From assembly GCF_002149925.1 (NCBI RefSeq), contig NZ_MSLT01000001.1:159410-223409 (forward strand): DNA of 64,000 nt. The letters are read 5' to 3'. How positions within the stretch are numbered: the first letter of the stretch is position 1; every line of letters begins with the position of its first letter. Of this stretch, positions 48,499 to 57,520 are shown piece by piece. A program made the position numbers and the translations under genes. This DNA comes from Thioflexithrix psekupsensis (GTDB lineage Bacteria > Pseudomonadota > Gammaproteobacteria > Beggiatoales > Beggiatoaceae). The notes under the pieces are model-generated. The model saw nothing but the letters and a program-made list of their open reading frames with translations, did not search any database and was not told where the DNA came from.

Positions 48499-49644
48499 AT
48501 GCGTTATTTTTTGCGTTTATATTTTGTTTTTGTGGCTTTAATAAGTCAAGTATCGCTGTTACAAGCCGATCCCATAGAACCCATTAAAATTGGCGCAATT
48601 TATGGCTTAACGGGCGTGGCGGCGGGGACGAATATTCACGATCTGCGTGGGGCAGAATTAGGCGTGGAATATGTAATGGAAAAAGGCGGGGTATTAGGGC
48701 GACCGATTGAATTAATTTCTTTTGACAATCAAAGCACCCCATTAGGCAGTCGTCAAGCCGCAATGGATGCAGTGGCAGCGGGTGTGGTTGCGGTGATTGG
48801 GCCGGCGTGGAGTTCCCACGCGATGATTACAGGACCCATCTTAAATCAAGCCAAAATTCCCATGATCGCCAGCAATGCCACCCATGAGAGAGTCACTAAA
48901 GGCTTAGATTATGTGTTTCGTTCCTGTTTTATTGACCCGTTTCAAGGCGCGGTGATGGCCAAATTTGCGATTGATACTTTAAAAGCTAAAACCGCTGTTG
49001 TTTTAACCAATGTTAGCAGTGAATATAGCATTGGTTTATTAGAAATCTTTAGCCGTACTTTTACCCAACATTCTGGTCAAATTATTTGGAAAGGTGAATA
49101 TCGGGAAAAACAAATTGATTTCGCCCAATTATTATTGCGAGTAAAAGAATTAAAACCCGACGTGGTTTATTTACCCGGCCATTATCGAGATACCGCATTG
49201 ATTTTAAAACAAGCCTATCAATTGGGCGTAAAAACGCGCTTTTTAGGGGCAGATGGCATGTTGGGAGGAACATTGGCGGATTATCAGCCATTAGAAGCGA
49301 TTGAAGGCATTTTTTTCTCTACCCATTGGCATCCTGATATCGACTCGCCCATGAGCCAAGAGTTTAAACAACGTTATCAAGCCAAATATCCCGGTACCAT
49401 TCCCAATGGAAGTGTCGCCACCAGTTTTGATGCGGTGTTAATTTTAGCCGATGCCATTACCCGCGCCAATAGCACGGATTCTCAAAAAATTAGAGAGGCA
49501 TTAACCCAAACCAATCAATTAAAAACGGCAACAGGTGCAATTAGTTTTGATGAACATGGCGATCCGTTAAATAAATCGGTGGTGATTTTAACGGTAGAAA
49601 AAGGCGAATTAAAGTTGTTTAAAACCGTTACGCCTTCGTTTTAA
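48499..49644 (+). CDS. Periplasmic substrate-binding protein (second, tandem copy)
   Basis: 381 residues, clearly a tandem duplicate of the preceding gene with long identical stretches (QAKIPMIASNATHE, KGLDYVFRSCF, STHWHPDID, AISFDEHGDPLNKSVVIL) and differences spread along the chain. The signal peptide ends near LLQA (about 23). Changes around the ligand-contact loop (GTNVNYLRG against GTNIHDLRG) suggest the copies could bind different ligands. A strong bidirectional terminator follows. Confidence 0.88.
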   Translation: MRYFLRLYFVFVALISQVSLLQADPIEPIKIGAIYGLTGVAAGTNIHDLRGAELGVEYVMEKGGVLGRPIELISFDNQSTPLGSRQAAMDAVAAGVVAVIGPAWSSHAMITGPILNQAKIPMIASNATHERVTKGLDYVFRSCFIDPFQGAVMAKFAIDTLKAKTAVVLTNVSSEYSIGLLEIFSRTFTQHSGQIIWKGEYREKQIDFAQLLLRVKELKPDVVYLPGHYRDTALILKQAYQLGVKTRFLGADGMLGGTLADYQPLEAIEGIFFSTHWHPDIDSPMSQEFKQRYQAKYPGTIPNGSVATSFDAVLILADAITRANSTDSQKIREALTQTNQLKTATGAISFDEHGDPLNKSVVILTVEKGELKLFKTVTPSF

Positions 49645-49662
49645 TCCTTCATTAAGCCCAAT

Positions 49663-49696
49663 AAAAAAATGCACCTTTTAACAGGTGCATTTTTTA
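49663..49696. terminator. Bidirectional terminator
   Basis: ATGCACCT (49669-49676) and AGGTGCAT (49683-49690) form a perfect 8-bp stem, extended by flanking A and T runs of six. It serves the tandem binding-protein genes on the plus strand and the small membrane gene on the minus strand. Confidence 0.88.
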
Positions 49697-49697
49697 T

Positions 49698-49889
49698 TTA
49701 TCGAGATTGGGTTTTGGCAGGATTTATTTCTAAAAATAAGAATAAGCCCACCACCAAAAAGCAAACATTAACAATCAAAAAGAAAATATCATGAAAATTG
49801 ATAAACAAGCCAAAAGTACCTGTAATTAAAATAACCGCTCCTAATAAAATACGCCCAAACTGTAGCAATTTATCTACAAATAACTCCAT
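49698..49889 (-). CDS. Small membrane protein, unknown function
   Basis: 63 residues starting MELFVDKLLQFGRILLG at 49889, preceded by AGGAAG; the open frame to 49934 has no such site. Two membrane segments (about 12-29 and 32-53, FFLIVNVCFLVVGLFLFLEI) are joined by a very short turn. No family recognised. It is divergent from rlmD. Confidence 0.55.
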   Translation of the reverse strand: MELFVDKLLQFGRILLGAVILITGTFGLFINFHDIFFLIVNVCFLVVGLFLFLEINPAKTQSR

Positions 49890-50006
49890 AATGTTCACTT
49901 CCTGTGAATTAATGTATACTTTGAGAAAAAACATGGCTTGTTCTCACAAACAAAACTCAGGCCAAAATGGTACAATTTAACCGCAATTAAAGCAATGGGA
50001 ATAAAA

Positions 50007-51389
50007 ATGTCCCGTTCCTATTTAAACCTTTTCACTGCTCAATTGGATATGTTTATGCCGCGAACTCGCCAACGAATACCGCAAACGCCTACGGAAGCCA
50101 CTGTGGAACGCTTCGCCCATGATGGACGCGGCATCGCACAACTGGATGGCAAAGTCGTTTTTATTTCTGGCGCATTACCGCAAGAAAAAGTAGTATTTCG
50201 TTATTTATCACGTCAACGCCATTTTGATGAAGGGCGCGTATTAGAAGTTTTACAAGCTGCGCCAGAACGTGTGACACCACCGTGTCCTCATGCGGATATT
50301 TGTGGCGGTTGTAGCCTACAACATCTCAATAGTGATGCCCAAATCGCTTTAAAACAAGCCATGTTGTTAGAACAAATCCAACACATCGCCCAAACTCAAG
50401 CCGAAGAAATCGCTCCGCCATTGCGCAGTGCGGTCTCAGGTTATCGGCATAAAGCACGTTTAGGCGTGCGCCATGTACCAGCCAAAGGCGGAATGTTGGT
50501 GGGATTTCGGGAGGAAAAAAATCGCTATTTAGCCGATTTAAGTCGCTGTGACGTTTTACATCATAGCATAGGCGAGCGGTTTATAGAATTACGAAATTGC
50601 TTAGACACACTGGATTGTAAACTACATATTCCGCAAATTGAAGTGGCGATTGGCGATCACCAAACGGCTTGTGTCATTCGTCATCTTGTGCCATTGTCGC
50701 TGGATGACCAACAGCGTCTTATCGCATTTGCTCAGCAATACCAAATTGCATTTTATACCCAAGCCAAAGGCATTGATTCGATTACCGCATTATGGCCGCC
50801 CAATTTACCGTTGGATGGGCTTTATTATCGCCATCCTGATTATGACGTGACAATTCATTTTGCGCCCAGCGATTTTACTCAAATTAATCCTGAGATGAAT
50901 CGACAAATGGTGAAACAGGCTTTATCTTGGCTAAATGCCAGTGCGAATGATGACGTATTAGAATTGTTTTGTGGTTTGGGTAATTTTACCCTACCATTGG
51001 CGCGTACGGTGAAGCAAGTCACCGCCGTAGAAGGTGATGCCCAGTTGATTTCCCGCGCCAAAGCCAATGCCCACACACATGAGTTGTATAATATTAACTA
51101 TTATGTGGCTAATTTAGCGGATGCGCAATTAAAAGCCGATTGGTTACAACAATCTTATCCTTATCTTTTACTTGATCCACCGCGCAGTGGCGCGCAAGAA
51201 ATTCTACAGGTTTTGCCTTTGCAGCAGACCAAGCGTATCGTGTATATTTCTTGTAATCCTGCGACATTGGCGCGAGATGTGGGTTTTTTAGTGCATCAAC
51301 ACGGTTTCCGTTTGGCGCGAATTGGCGTTATGGACATGTTTCCACAGACGGCGCATGTTGAATCAATGGCACTGTTAATTCGTGAATGA
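50007..51389 (+). CDS. rlmD: 23S rRNA (uracil-1939-C5)-methyltransferase RlmD
   Basis: About 460 residues. The N-terminal TRAM domain is TVERFAHDGRGIAQLDGKVVFISGALP. Iron-sulfur cluster Cys lie in CPHADICGGCSLQH, with a fourth in the SRCDVL region. The SAM-binding domain has LELFCGLGNFTLPLA. The catalytic Cys lies in YISCNPATLARD. It methylates U1939 of 23S rRNA. The start is uncertain: 50007 has GGGA upstream, while 49938, 49995 and 50055 are in-frame alternatives. A DUF493 gene follows 12 nt later. Confidence 0.93.
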   Translation: MSRSYLNLFTAQLDMFMPRTRQRIPQTPTEATVERFAHDGRGIAQLDGKVVFISGALPQEKVVFRYLSRQRHFDEGRVLEVLQAAPERVTPPCPHADICGGCSLQHLNSDAQIALKQAMLLEQIQHIAQTQAEEIAPPLRSAVSGYRHKARLGVRHVPAKGGMLVGFREEKNRYLADLSRCDVLHHSIGERFIELRNCLDTLDCKLHIPQIEVAIGDHQTACVIRHLVPLSLDDQQRLIAFAQQYQIAFYTQAKGIDSITALWPPNLPLDGLYYRHPDYDVTIHFAPSDFTQINPEMNRQMVKQALSWLNASANDDVLELFCGLGNFTLPLARTVKQVTAVEGDAQLISRAKANAHTHELYNINYYVANLADAQLKADWLQQSYPYLLLDPPRSGAQEILQVLPLQQTKRIVYISCNPATLARDVGFLVHQHGFRLARIGVMDMFPQTAHVESMALLIRE

Positions 51390-51401
51390 GACAGGAGAGT
51401 T

Positions 51402-51680
51402 ATGATGTCGAATCAAGAAAATGAAACGCTGTTACAATTTCCTTGTGATTTTCCCATTAAAATCATCGGCAAAATGGATAATGAATTTATCCCTTTGGTG
51501 AAAGCCATTATTCATCATCATTGTCCTGATTTTGAGGAAAAAGATCGGTGGCATATTAATTTAAGTAAAGGGATTAAATACTGCTCTATTACCGCAAAAA
51601 TTATTGCGCATAATAAAAAACAGTTAGACGATCTTTATCGAGAATTAAGCCAACATCCGAAAGTGTTAATGGTGTTGTAG
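51402..51680 (+). CDS. DUF493 family protein (YbeD-like)
   Basis: 92 residues: LQFPCDFPIKIIGKMDNEFI, VKAIIHHHCPDF and SKGIKYCSITAKIIAHNKKQLDDLYRELSQHPKVLMVL in two stretches. This is the ferredoxin-like YbeD fold, resembling ACT-type regulatory domains. In many species it neighbours lipB/lipA, but not here. Function unproven. GGAGAG lies before the ATG; probably cotranscribed with rlmD. Confidence 0.87.
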   Translation: MMSNQENETLLQFPCDFPIKIIGKMDNEFIPLVKAIIHHHCPDFEEKDRWHINLSKGIKYCSITAKIIAHNKKQLDDLYRELSQHPKVLMVL

Positions 51681-51700
51681 CAAAATGAGAACATTAGGCA

Positions 51701-52393
51701 TTAAGAAATAATCTTTTTATCCGTTTGTCCTAAGTCGGGATATAAGCTTAATGCCACTTGACATTGTCGCTCAAAATACTGTTTTACTAATTCGCGGTTC
51801 TCATCCGCAGCCCTTGCCCGCACCAATTGCATTGATTTTTTTAAAAAATCTGCAATAAAAATCAATTCATTGGGATCATGATTCACAATTTGGTAATAAA
51901 TTCGACTAAAAACAGGGCGCAAATTTTCTAAGGTTTGATTTAAAAAAGTATTGCCCACTAATTTTTTAGCCACGTTAGAAAAACCAAAAGATAAACAAAA
52001 AAGTTTATCCGAATCATTGGCAAATGCTGCGGCTTCAATTTCAGCAATTAACGCATCAAAGGGCAATAAATCTTCTTCTGTTTGCCACGTTTCCACCACA
52101 TCGCGCCCCAATAACGCATATAAACAACCCAATAAATTATATAAACCGCGAATATCAGTATGCGTTAAAGTGGCCACAATCGCGCCTTTACGCGGCACAT
52201 TCTGCACTAAATAACGACGTTCTAATAACAATAAAGCCTCACGCACCGAACCCCGGCTGACTTTTAATTCTTTGGTCACTTTCACTTCTTGAATGCGTTC
52301 GCCGGGTTGCAAATGGCCGCGAATAATTAAATCTCCCAAATAATCCGCAATCTGTTCTGCCAAACAAGGGGCTGCATTAAAATCCATACTCAT
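51701..52393 (-). CDS. GntR-family regulator, FCD subfamily
   Basis: 230 residues. The winged helix is LAEQIADYLGDLIIRGHLQPG followed by ERIQEVKVTKELKVSRGSVREALLLLERR (about 10-72). The C-terminal FCD ligand domain is helical (LYNLLGCLYALLGRDVVETW and onward). It is a transcription regulator responding to an organic acid or similar. The target is unknown; pyruvate dehydrogenase is regulated by a GntR protein in enterobacteria, but this gene is 5 kb from lpd. Confidence 0.88.
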   Translation of the reverse strand: MSMDFNAAPCLAEQIADYLGDLIIRGHLQPGERIQEVKVTKELKVSRGSVREALLLLERRYLVQNVPRKGAIVATLTHTDIRGLYNLLGCLYALLGRDVVETWQTEEDLLPFDALIAEIEAAAFANDSDKLFCLSFGFSNVAKKLVGNTFLNQTLENLRPVFSRIYYQIVNHDPNELIFIADFLKKSMQLVRARAADENRELVKQYFERQCQVALSLYPDLGQTDKKIIS

Positions 52394-52424
52394 CTATACA
52401 TTACCTTAAAAACTAGAAAAATAA

Positions 52425-53600
52425 TTAACGCATTAAAGCCTTCATTGCTTCGTCTAAACCAGAAAGCGTTAAGGGATACATTCTATCTCCCATTAACCGT
52501 TTTATCATGCCGATAGATTGCACATATTTCCATTGAGAATGGGTGACAGGATTTAACCAAACGGTTTTAGAATAAATGGCTTGCATTCGCTTTAACCACA
52601 CCTGTCCTGCTTCGGGATTGTCATGTTCTACGCTGGCACCGGGGTAAATAATCTCATAAGGACTCATGCTGGCATCGCCGACAAAAATCACTTTATAATC
52701 ACTGCCATAGGTGTGCAAAATATCCCAAGTGGGAACGCGCTCTTCAAACCGACGACGATTATCACGCCAAAGAAATTCGTAAATAAAATTGTGAAAATAA
52801 TAATATTCTAAATGCTTAAATTCACTGCGTGCTGCGGAAAACAATTCTTCACATAAGCGTGTGAAATAATCCATTGAACCGCCCACATCTAATAATAATA
52901 AAACTTTAACCGCATTATGTCGCTCAGGACGCATTTTTAAATCTAAATAACCCGCATTGCGTGCGGTGGCGTGAATGGTTTGTTCTAAATCAAATTGTTG
53001 TGCTGCGCCTTCGCGGGCGAATTGGCGTAAACGACGCAAAGCTAATTTTAAATGGCGCGTGCCTAATTCTAAACCGCTGTCAAAATTTTTAAATTCCCGT
53101 CGCTCCCAAATTTTCACCGCTTGCTGATAACGCGACTCATGTTGCCCGATGCGCACGCCTTCGGGGTTATAACCGCCTGCACCGAACGGAGACGTTCCCC
53201 CAGTACCTACCCACGTATCCCCCCCTTCATGTCGTTCCTGCTGCTCACGTAAGCGCATTGCCAGCAAATCCATGAGCTGTTGCCAATCGCCCACCGCTTG
53301 CACTTGCGCCCGCTCTTCTGCAGTCAAGTGACGATCCGCCAAGCGTTGCAACCAAGTATCAGGAATAAAAGCAGTTAAATCAGGTAATTTTTCTAAACCT
53401 TTAAAATAAAGATTAAACGCCAAATCAAACCGATCATATTGGCTTTCATCTTTAATTAAAACAGTGCGAGCAAGAAAATAGAATTCTTCCACGCGATAAC
53501 GGGCTAAACCTTGTTTTAATGCGGTGAGTAAATCTAAAAATTCCCGCAAGCTAACCGTCAAGCCTAATTTTTTTAAATGAAAAAAGAAATCAACCAGCAT
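52425..53600 (-). CDS. VWA-domain protein, CoxE-like
   Basis: 391 residues. The N-terminal part (FFFHLKKLGLTVSLREFLDLLTAL) and the middle (GGTSPFGAGGYNPEGVRIGQ) are typical of CoxE-like VWA proteins encoded with MoxR ATPases. The metal-ion-dependent adhesion site reads LLLDVGGSMDYF, that is DxGxS instead of DxSxS. The gene starts nine nt after the MoxR gene ends. The pair probably acts as a chaperone that matures an unknown enzyme complex. Confidence 0.88.
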   Translation of the reverse strand: MLVDFFFHLKKLGLTVSLREFLDLLTALKQGLARYRVEEFYFLARTVLIKDESQYDRFDLAFNLYFKGLEKLPDLTAFIPDTWLQRLADRHLTAEERAQVQAVGDWQQLMDLLAMRLREQQERHEGGDTWVGTGGTSPFGAGGYNPEGVRIGQHESRYQQAVKIWERREFKNFDSGLELGTRHLKLALRRLRQFAREGAAQQFDLEQTIHATARNAGYLDLKMRPERHNAVKVLLLLDVGGSMDYFTRLCEELFSAARSEFKHLEYYYFHNFIYEFLWRDNRRRFEERVPTWDILHTYGSDYKVIFVGDASMSPYEIIYPGASVEHDNPEAGQVWLKRMQAIYSKTVWLNPVTHSQWKYVQSIGMIKRLMGDRMYPLTLSGLDEAMKALMR

Positions 53601-53609
53601 ATTAATAGG

Positions 53610-54461
53610 TTAAGAACGTTGTTGACGGCGTAAGGTAAAAATTAACCGTTCAAATAAATGCACATCCTGCTCATTTTTCAATAATGCACCATATAAAGGC
53701 GGAATCAGTTGGCGTTCATTATGTTCGCGCAACACTTCGGGAGTAATGTCCTCGGCCATGAGTAATTTTAACCAATCTAATAATTCTGAAGTCGATGGTT
53801 TTTTCTTTAACCCCGGCAATTCTCGAATTTCAAAAAAGATTTCTAAGGCTTCGCGCAACAAGGTTTTTTTCAATTGGGGAAAATGTACCGCGATAATATC
53901 GGTCATGGTGTCTTTATCGGGAAATTTAATATAATGAAAAAAACAACGGCGTAAAAACGCATCAGGTAATTCTTTCTCATTATTACTGGTAATAAACACC
54001 ATTGGGCGATGTTTTGCCTTGATTTGGGTAGACGTTTCATACACATAAAACTCCATTTTATCCAATTCTAAAAGCAAATCATTAGGAAATTCAATATCCG
54101 CTTTATCAATCTCATCAATTAATAACACCACTGGCACATCAGATTCAAAAGCCTGCCACAATTTACCCTTGACAATATACTGGCCAATATCATGCACGCG
54201 GCTATCTCCCAATTGAGAATCACGCAAACGCGCCACCGCATCATATTCGTATAAACCTTGTTGCGCCTTAGTGGTCGATTTAATATGCCATTGTAATAAA
54301 GGCGCATTTAAACGTTTAGCCACTTCCTCAGCCAAACGTGTTTTACCCGTACCGGGTTCGCCTTTAATTAACAACGGTCGCTGTAAGGTTAAAGCCGCAT
54401 TCACGGATAACATTAAGTCTTCCGTAACAATATAATTATCTGTACTGGTAAAGCGTATCAT
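53610..54461 (-). CDS. MoxR-type AAA+ ATPase
   Basis: 283 residues. Walker A is LLIKGEPGTGKTRLAEEVAKRL (starting about 30), Walker B is VVLLIDEIDKADIEFPNDLL, sensor 1 is VFITSNNEKELPDAFLRRCFF, and LPGLKKKPSTSELLDWLKLL follows. It works with the downstream VWA protein as a remodelling machine; the client is not evident. The ROK kinase gene is 21 nt downstream of the other flank and on the same strand. Confidence 0.93.
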   Translation of the reverse strand: MIRFTSTDNYIVTEDLMLSVNAALTLQRPLLIKGEPGTGKTRLAEEVAKRLNAPLLQWHIKSTTKAQQGLYEYDAVARLRDSQLGDSRVHDIGQYIVKGKLWQAFESDVPVVLLIDEIDKADIEFPNDLLLELDKMEFYVYETSTQIKAKHRPMVFITSNNEKELPDAFLRRCFFHYIKFPDKDTMTDIIAVHFPQLKKTLLREALEIFFEIRELPGLKKKPSTSELLDWLKLLMAEDITPEVLREHNERQLIPPLYGALLKNEQDVHLFERLIFTLRRQQRS

Positions 54462-54482
54462 GCGAATTAAAATGAGCGTCTA

Positions 54483-55256
54483 TTAATAATGTAAAAAAGG
54501 TTTTTCTTGCAAATCATATTCAAATTGCAATGAAGCCGCCAATGCTGCACCAATAATGCCCGCATTATTTTGCAATTGCGCGGGAACAACGGGCGTGCGG
54601 CAAGTTAATAAGGGTAAAAATTTTTCATGTTTACGGCTAATTCCGCCGCCAATAATAAACAAATCTGGCCAAAATAAGTTTTCCATTATCACCAGAAATT
54701 CGCTGACACGCAAACTCCATTTATCAAATCCCCAGTTTTTTTCTTGTCGTACTCTAGCAGAAGCGCGATGTTCGGCATCTTTGCCGCGTATTTGTAAGTG
54801 GCCGAATTCGGTATTCGGTAACAATTGCCCGCGATAAAAAATTGCACTACCAATGCCCGTGCCTAAGGTGAGCATAATGACTAAGCCTGATTGTCCGCGC
54901 CCTGCGCCGTAGCGCATTTCAGCTAAGCCCGCAGCATCCGCATCATTCAACAAATACACCCGACGTTGACAACGTTCGCTAAATAATCGCTCGGCATTTA
55001 GCCCAATCCAACCCGAATCCACATTGGCTGCCGTGTGCGCAACCCCTTGTTTAATCACAGAAGGGAAAGTACAGCCAATTTGCCCTTGCCAATTAAAATA
55101 AGCCACCAATTCCGCCACCACTTGCGCCACTGCTTCTGGTGTAGCGGGTTGTGGTGTGGCGATGCGATGGCGTTCTGTTTGAACGCCGCCTTCTTGTAAG
55201 TCAACAGGCGCGCCTTTAATGCCTGAGCCACCAATGTCTATGCCTAAAAATTCCAT
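54483..55256 (-). CDS. ROK-family kinase, polyphosphate glucokinase-like
   Basis: 257 residues: phosphate-binding [17 protein letters not shown] at the start, [37 protein letters not shown] (catalytic Asp about 102) and [14 protein letters not shown]. These match PpgK-type enzymes that phosphorylate glucose from polyphosphate or ATP. The zinc-binding Cys cluster of many ROK proteins is absent, as in PpgK. It lies immediately upstream of the MoxR gene on the same strand. Confidence 0.87.
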   Translation of the reverse strand: MEFLGIDIGGSGIKGAPVDLQEGGVQTERHRIATPQPATPEAVAQVVAELVAYFNWQGQIGCTFPSVIKQGVAHTAANVDSGWIGLNAERLFSERCQRRVYLLNDADAAGLAEMRYGAGRGQSGLVIMLTLGTGIGSAIFYRGQLLPNTEFGHLQIRGKDAEHRASARVRQEKNWGFDKWSLRVSEFLVIMENLFWPDLFIIGGGISRKHEKFLPLLTCRTPVVPAQLQNNAGIIGAALAASLQFEYDLQEKPFLHY

Positions 55257-55446
55257 CGTTTTTCCTTGTTAAAAACAATCGTTGTTGAATGGGGTTTTAT
55301 TTTACCGCGTAAATGCGTTAAGTGTAACGCTGATGGGAAAAGATAGCAAAGAGGGGATTTTATTTGTGCTATAGCGAAGGGATGTGATAAATAATGGCTA
55401 TTTATCAAAAACGAATGCGATCTATTTTGAAATCAGGTTAATGATT

Positions 55447-55480
55447 CTGATTCAGACAAGAAAATAATAGCCTGAATCAG
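55447..55480 (-). repeat. Gene-end hairpin with CTGATTCAG/CTGAATCAG arms
   Basis: CTGATTCAG (55447-55455) and CTGAATCAG (55472-55480) form a perfect 9-bp stem 16 nt after the peroxidase stop codon. The arms are the same as in the hairpin at 1831-1872. No U tract follows. Confidence 0.5.
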
Positions 55481-55495
55481 AACTGAATTATTCAT

Positions 55496-56704
55496 CTATT
55501 TAAAACAATTTTGATGATCAGGAATATTCCCAAAAGGGTCTTTAAAGCACGCATCACAAATAAATTCCCAATCAGTTAAACTTTTTAAAAAAGCAATCAT
55601 ATCTTCTTTCTCACTGGCACTGAGACGAAAACCATTAATTAACTCGCTTTTAAATGGGTTTAATTTGCCATCGCCCGCATAGTCGCCCGTGGCAATCATT
55701 CGTCCACCGCGGGCATAATGATCCATTAAAACTTCCTCTAAAGTGGCGATTGAACCATCGTGCATATAAGGCGCAGTGAGTTCAATATTGCGCAATGTGG
55801 GCGCACGAAAACGTCCCATATCTTCGGCTTTAAATGTCGATTCCCACAAGCCGCGTCCGCCATTATCGGGATAAGCTCCCGTGCCAGCAATGTTGTATAA
55901 GCCGGTGTTGTGAAATTCGATTTCGGGAATAATGGTTTTATCATGCTGAGAAGATTGGGTAAAATTAAATCCCCCATGACAATGAAAACATTCTAATGTT
56001 TCAGAAAAAAACAATTCCATTCCGCGTTTCGCTGATTCGGATAAGGCATTTTTCTGATTTTGATAAACCTGCTTATCATAAGGAGAATTGCCAGAAATTA
56101 AACTGGCCGTAAAAGCGGCCACCGCTTTACTTATATTGCCGCTATTAATAGGATGGGTTTCATTGGGAAATGCTTTGGCGAATCGTTCTTGATATAATAC
56201 ATCTATTCTAAAATTATCTAAAATTTTTTCTTCTTGATTCGCCCAGCCTAACTCAACAGGAAATTCCCCAAACATGGGAATTAATGCTTGTTGATGTAAT
56301 GATTTTAGCATTGGATTCGCCCAATTAAAGGCTGAATTATAAGCTGTATTCACCAAACTCATGCTATTACGCGGATGAATTTCACCGGTTGCCCCGATTG
56401 CTGTTTTACGTCCATCTGTAAACGCCATACGCTGCTCATGGCAACTGGCACAAGAAAATGTATTGTTTACAGACATGCGCGTATCGTAAAACAAAAAGCG
56501 TCCCAATTCAACTTTAGCCGCAGACATAGGATTATCTAAAGGTTGTCGTGGCGTAGGAAATCCTGCGGGCAGTTTCCAATCATAATTACTATGAATAACA
56601 AAGGCTTGACTTTGATTTATCGTGGCGATTCCCTCTTCAGAGCCGCCCCCACAGCCGACTAATCCCAGCGCGAATAAAATAATCCCATAAAAATTTTTAT
56701 TCAT
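55496..56704 (-). CDS. Di-heme cytochrome c peroxidase family lipoprotein
   Basis: 402 residues with a lipoprotein signal (lipobox Cys in LGLVGCGGG, about 18). Two heme c sites are present: CASCH in NTFSCASCHEQRMAF (about 81-85) and CFHCH in LECFHCHGGFNFT (about 238-242). The family motifs NSMSLVNTAYNSAFNWAN and YMHDGSIATLEEVLMDHYARGG follow. It belongs to the MauG/CcpA peroxidase superfamily in the periplasm. It overlaps the upstream outer-membrane protein gene by eight bases, which implies a shared function. Confidence 0.9.
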   Translation of the reverse strand: MNKNFYGIILFALGLVGCGGGSEEGIATINQSQAFVIHSNYDWKLPAGFPTPRQPLDNPMSAAKVELGRFLFYDTRMSVNNTFSCASCHEQRMAFTDGRKTAIGATGEIHPRNSMSLVNTAYNSAFNWANPMLKSLHQQALIPMFGEFPVELGWANQEEKILDNFRIDVLYQERFAKAFPNETHPINSGNISKAVAAFTASLISGNSPYDKQVYQNQKNALSESAKRGMELFFSETLECFHCHGGFNFTQSSQHDKTIIPEIEFHNTGLYNIAGTGAYPDNGGRGLWESTFKAEDMGRFRAPTLRNIELTAPYMHDGSIATLEEVLMDHYARGGRMIATGDYAGDGKLNPFKSELINGFRLSASEKEDMIAFLKSLTDWEFICDACFKDPFGNIPDHQNCFK

Positions 56705-57518
56705 GATGTCCCATTCCCCATGTCCAAGATGCGCCTAACCACACGGTGCTTGCTTTTTTATCCGTAAAATCAGCAACATCATAATTATGTTGTAAATGAA
56801 AAGTAAGCGGTCGCCACGGAGACCATGTGAGTAATGAAGAAATACGATAACGATCACTACGTAACTCATCTTGCGTTCGTTGTCCGTAAAACAAAGCGTG
56901 ATCGCCTGTTGCATCATCATAACGTAATCCAATTTTCCACTGCGGGTGAAATTGGTATAATAACTGGGAATAAAAGCCAAAATCTTTTAACGTATTGTTT
57001 TTAATAGTCATTATATCATCTTGATACGCGCCGACTTGGAAATGACGTTGCATCCACTCACTTTGCCATGTTAATGTATGCGTGGGCGTTAAATGAATAA
57101 TGACTGTTAAATCAGTACCATACAAATAAGTTTTACTGTTTTTACCCGCACGATTCGCTCCCATCATGCCCGAAAGTCCCCAATTTACTGTCAGAGAAGA
57201 AGACGGCTGCCACTGTTGAGTTGAGCGGAGAGTATAAAGGAAGTCACTGATTTGACTGCTTTTTGTGCGCACAATGGGCGTACCACCCACACCATCGTAA
57301 AACGGATATTCTTCTGTATTAATATGCTGATGATCCTGATCATCGTCACCGTGTGAATGCCCTTCGCCTAAAAAACTGATCGCTGTTTCATCATCTGCAT
57401 TTTGTATAGAAAAACTAATTTGTGATGACCAATTCACAGGCAATTGATGTGCTAATTCAATCCCCATTCCTCGCGTTCCTTCTCCGCCTAATAAACGCGC
57501 ATTAATCACAGGATAATC
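56697..57518 (-). pseudogene. Outer-membrane barrel protein, 5' end lost at IS630 copy B
   Basis: About 270 residues of the C-terminal part of a barrel protein: INARLLGGEGTRGMGIELAH, a His/Asp-rich loop (GEGHSHGDDDQDHQHIN), then regular beta strands to SASWTWGMGHHE-like ending. This pattern fits proteins annotated as zinc-regulated outer-membrane receptors. The frame runs into the IS end at 57521, and the DNA on the far side of the IS does not continue it. The N-terminal third is therefore missing. A GTG at 57509 could still initiate, but there would be no signal peptide. Confidence 0.72.
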
Positions 57519-57520
57519 TA

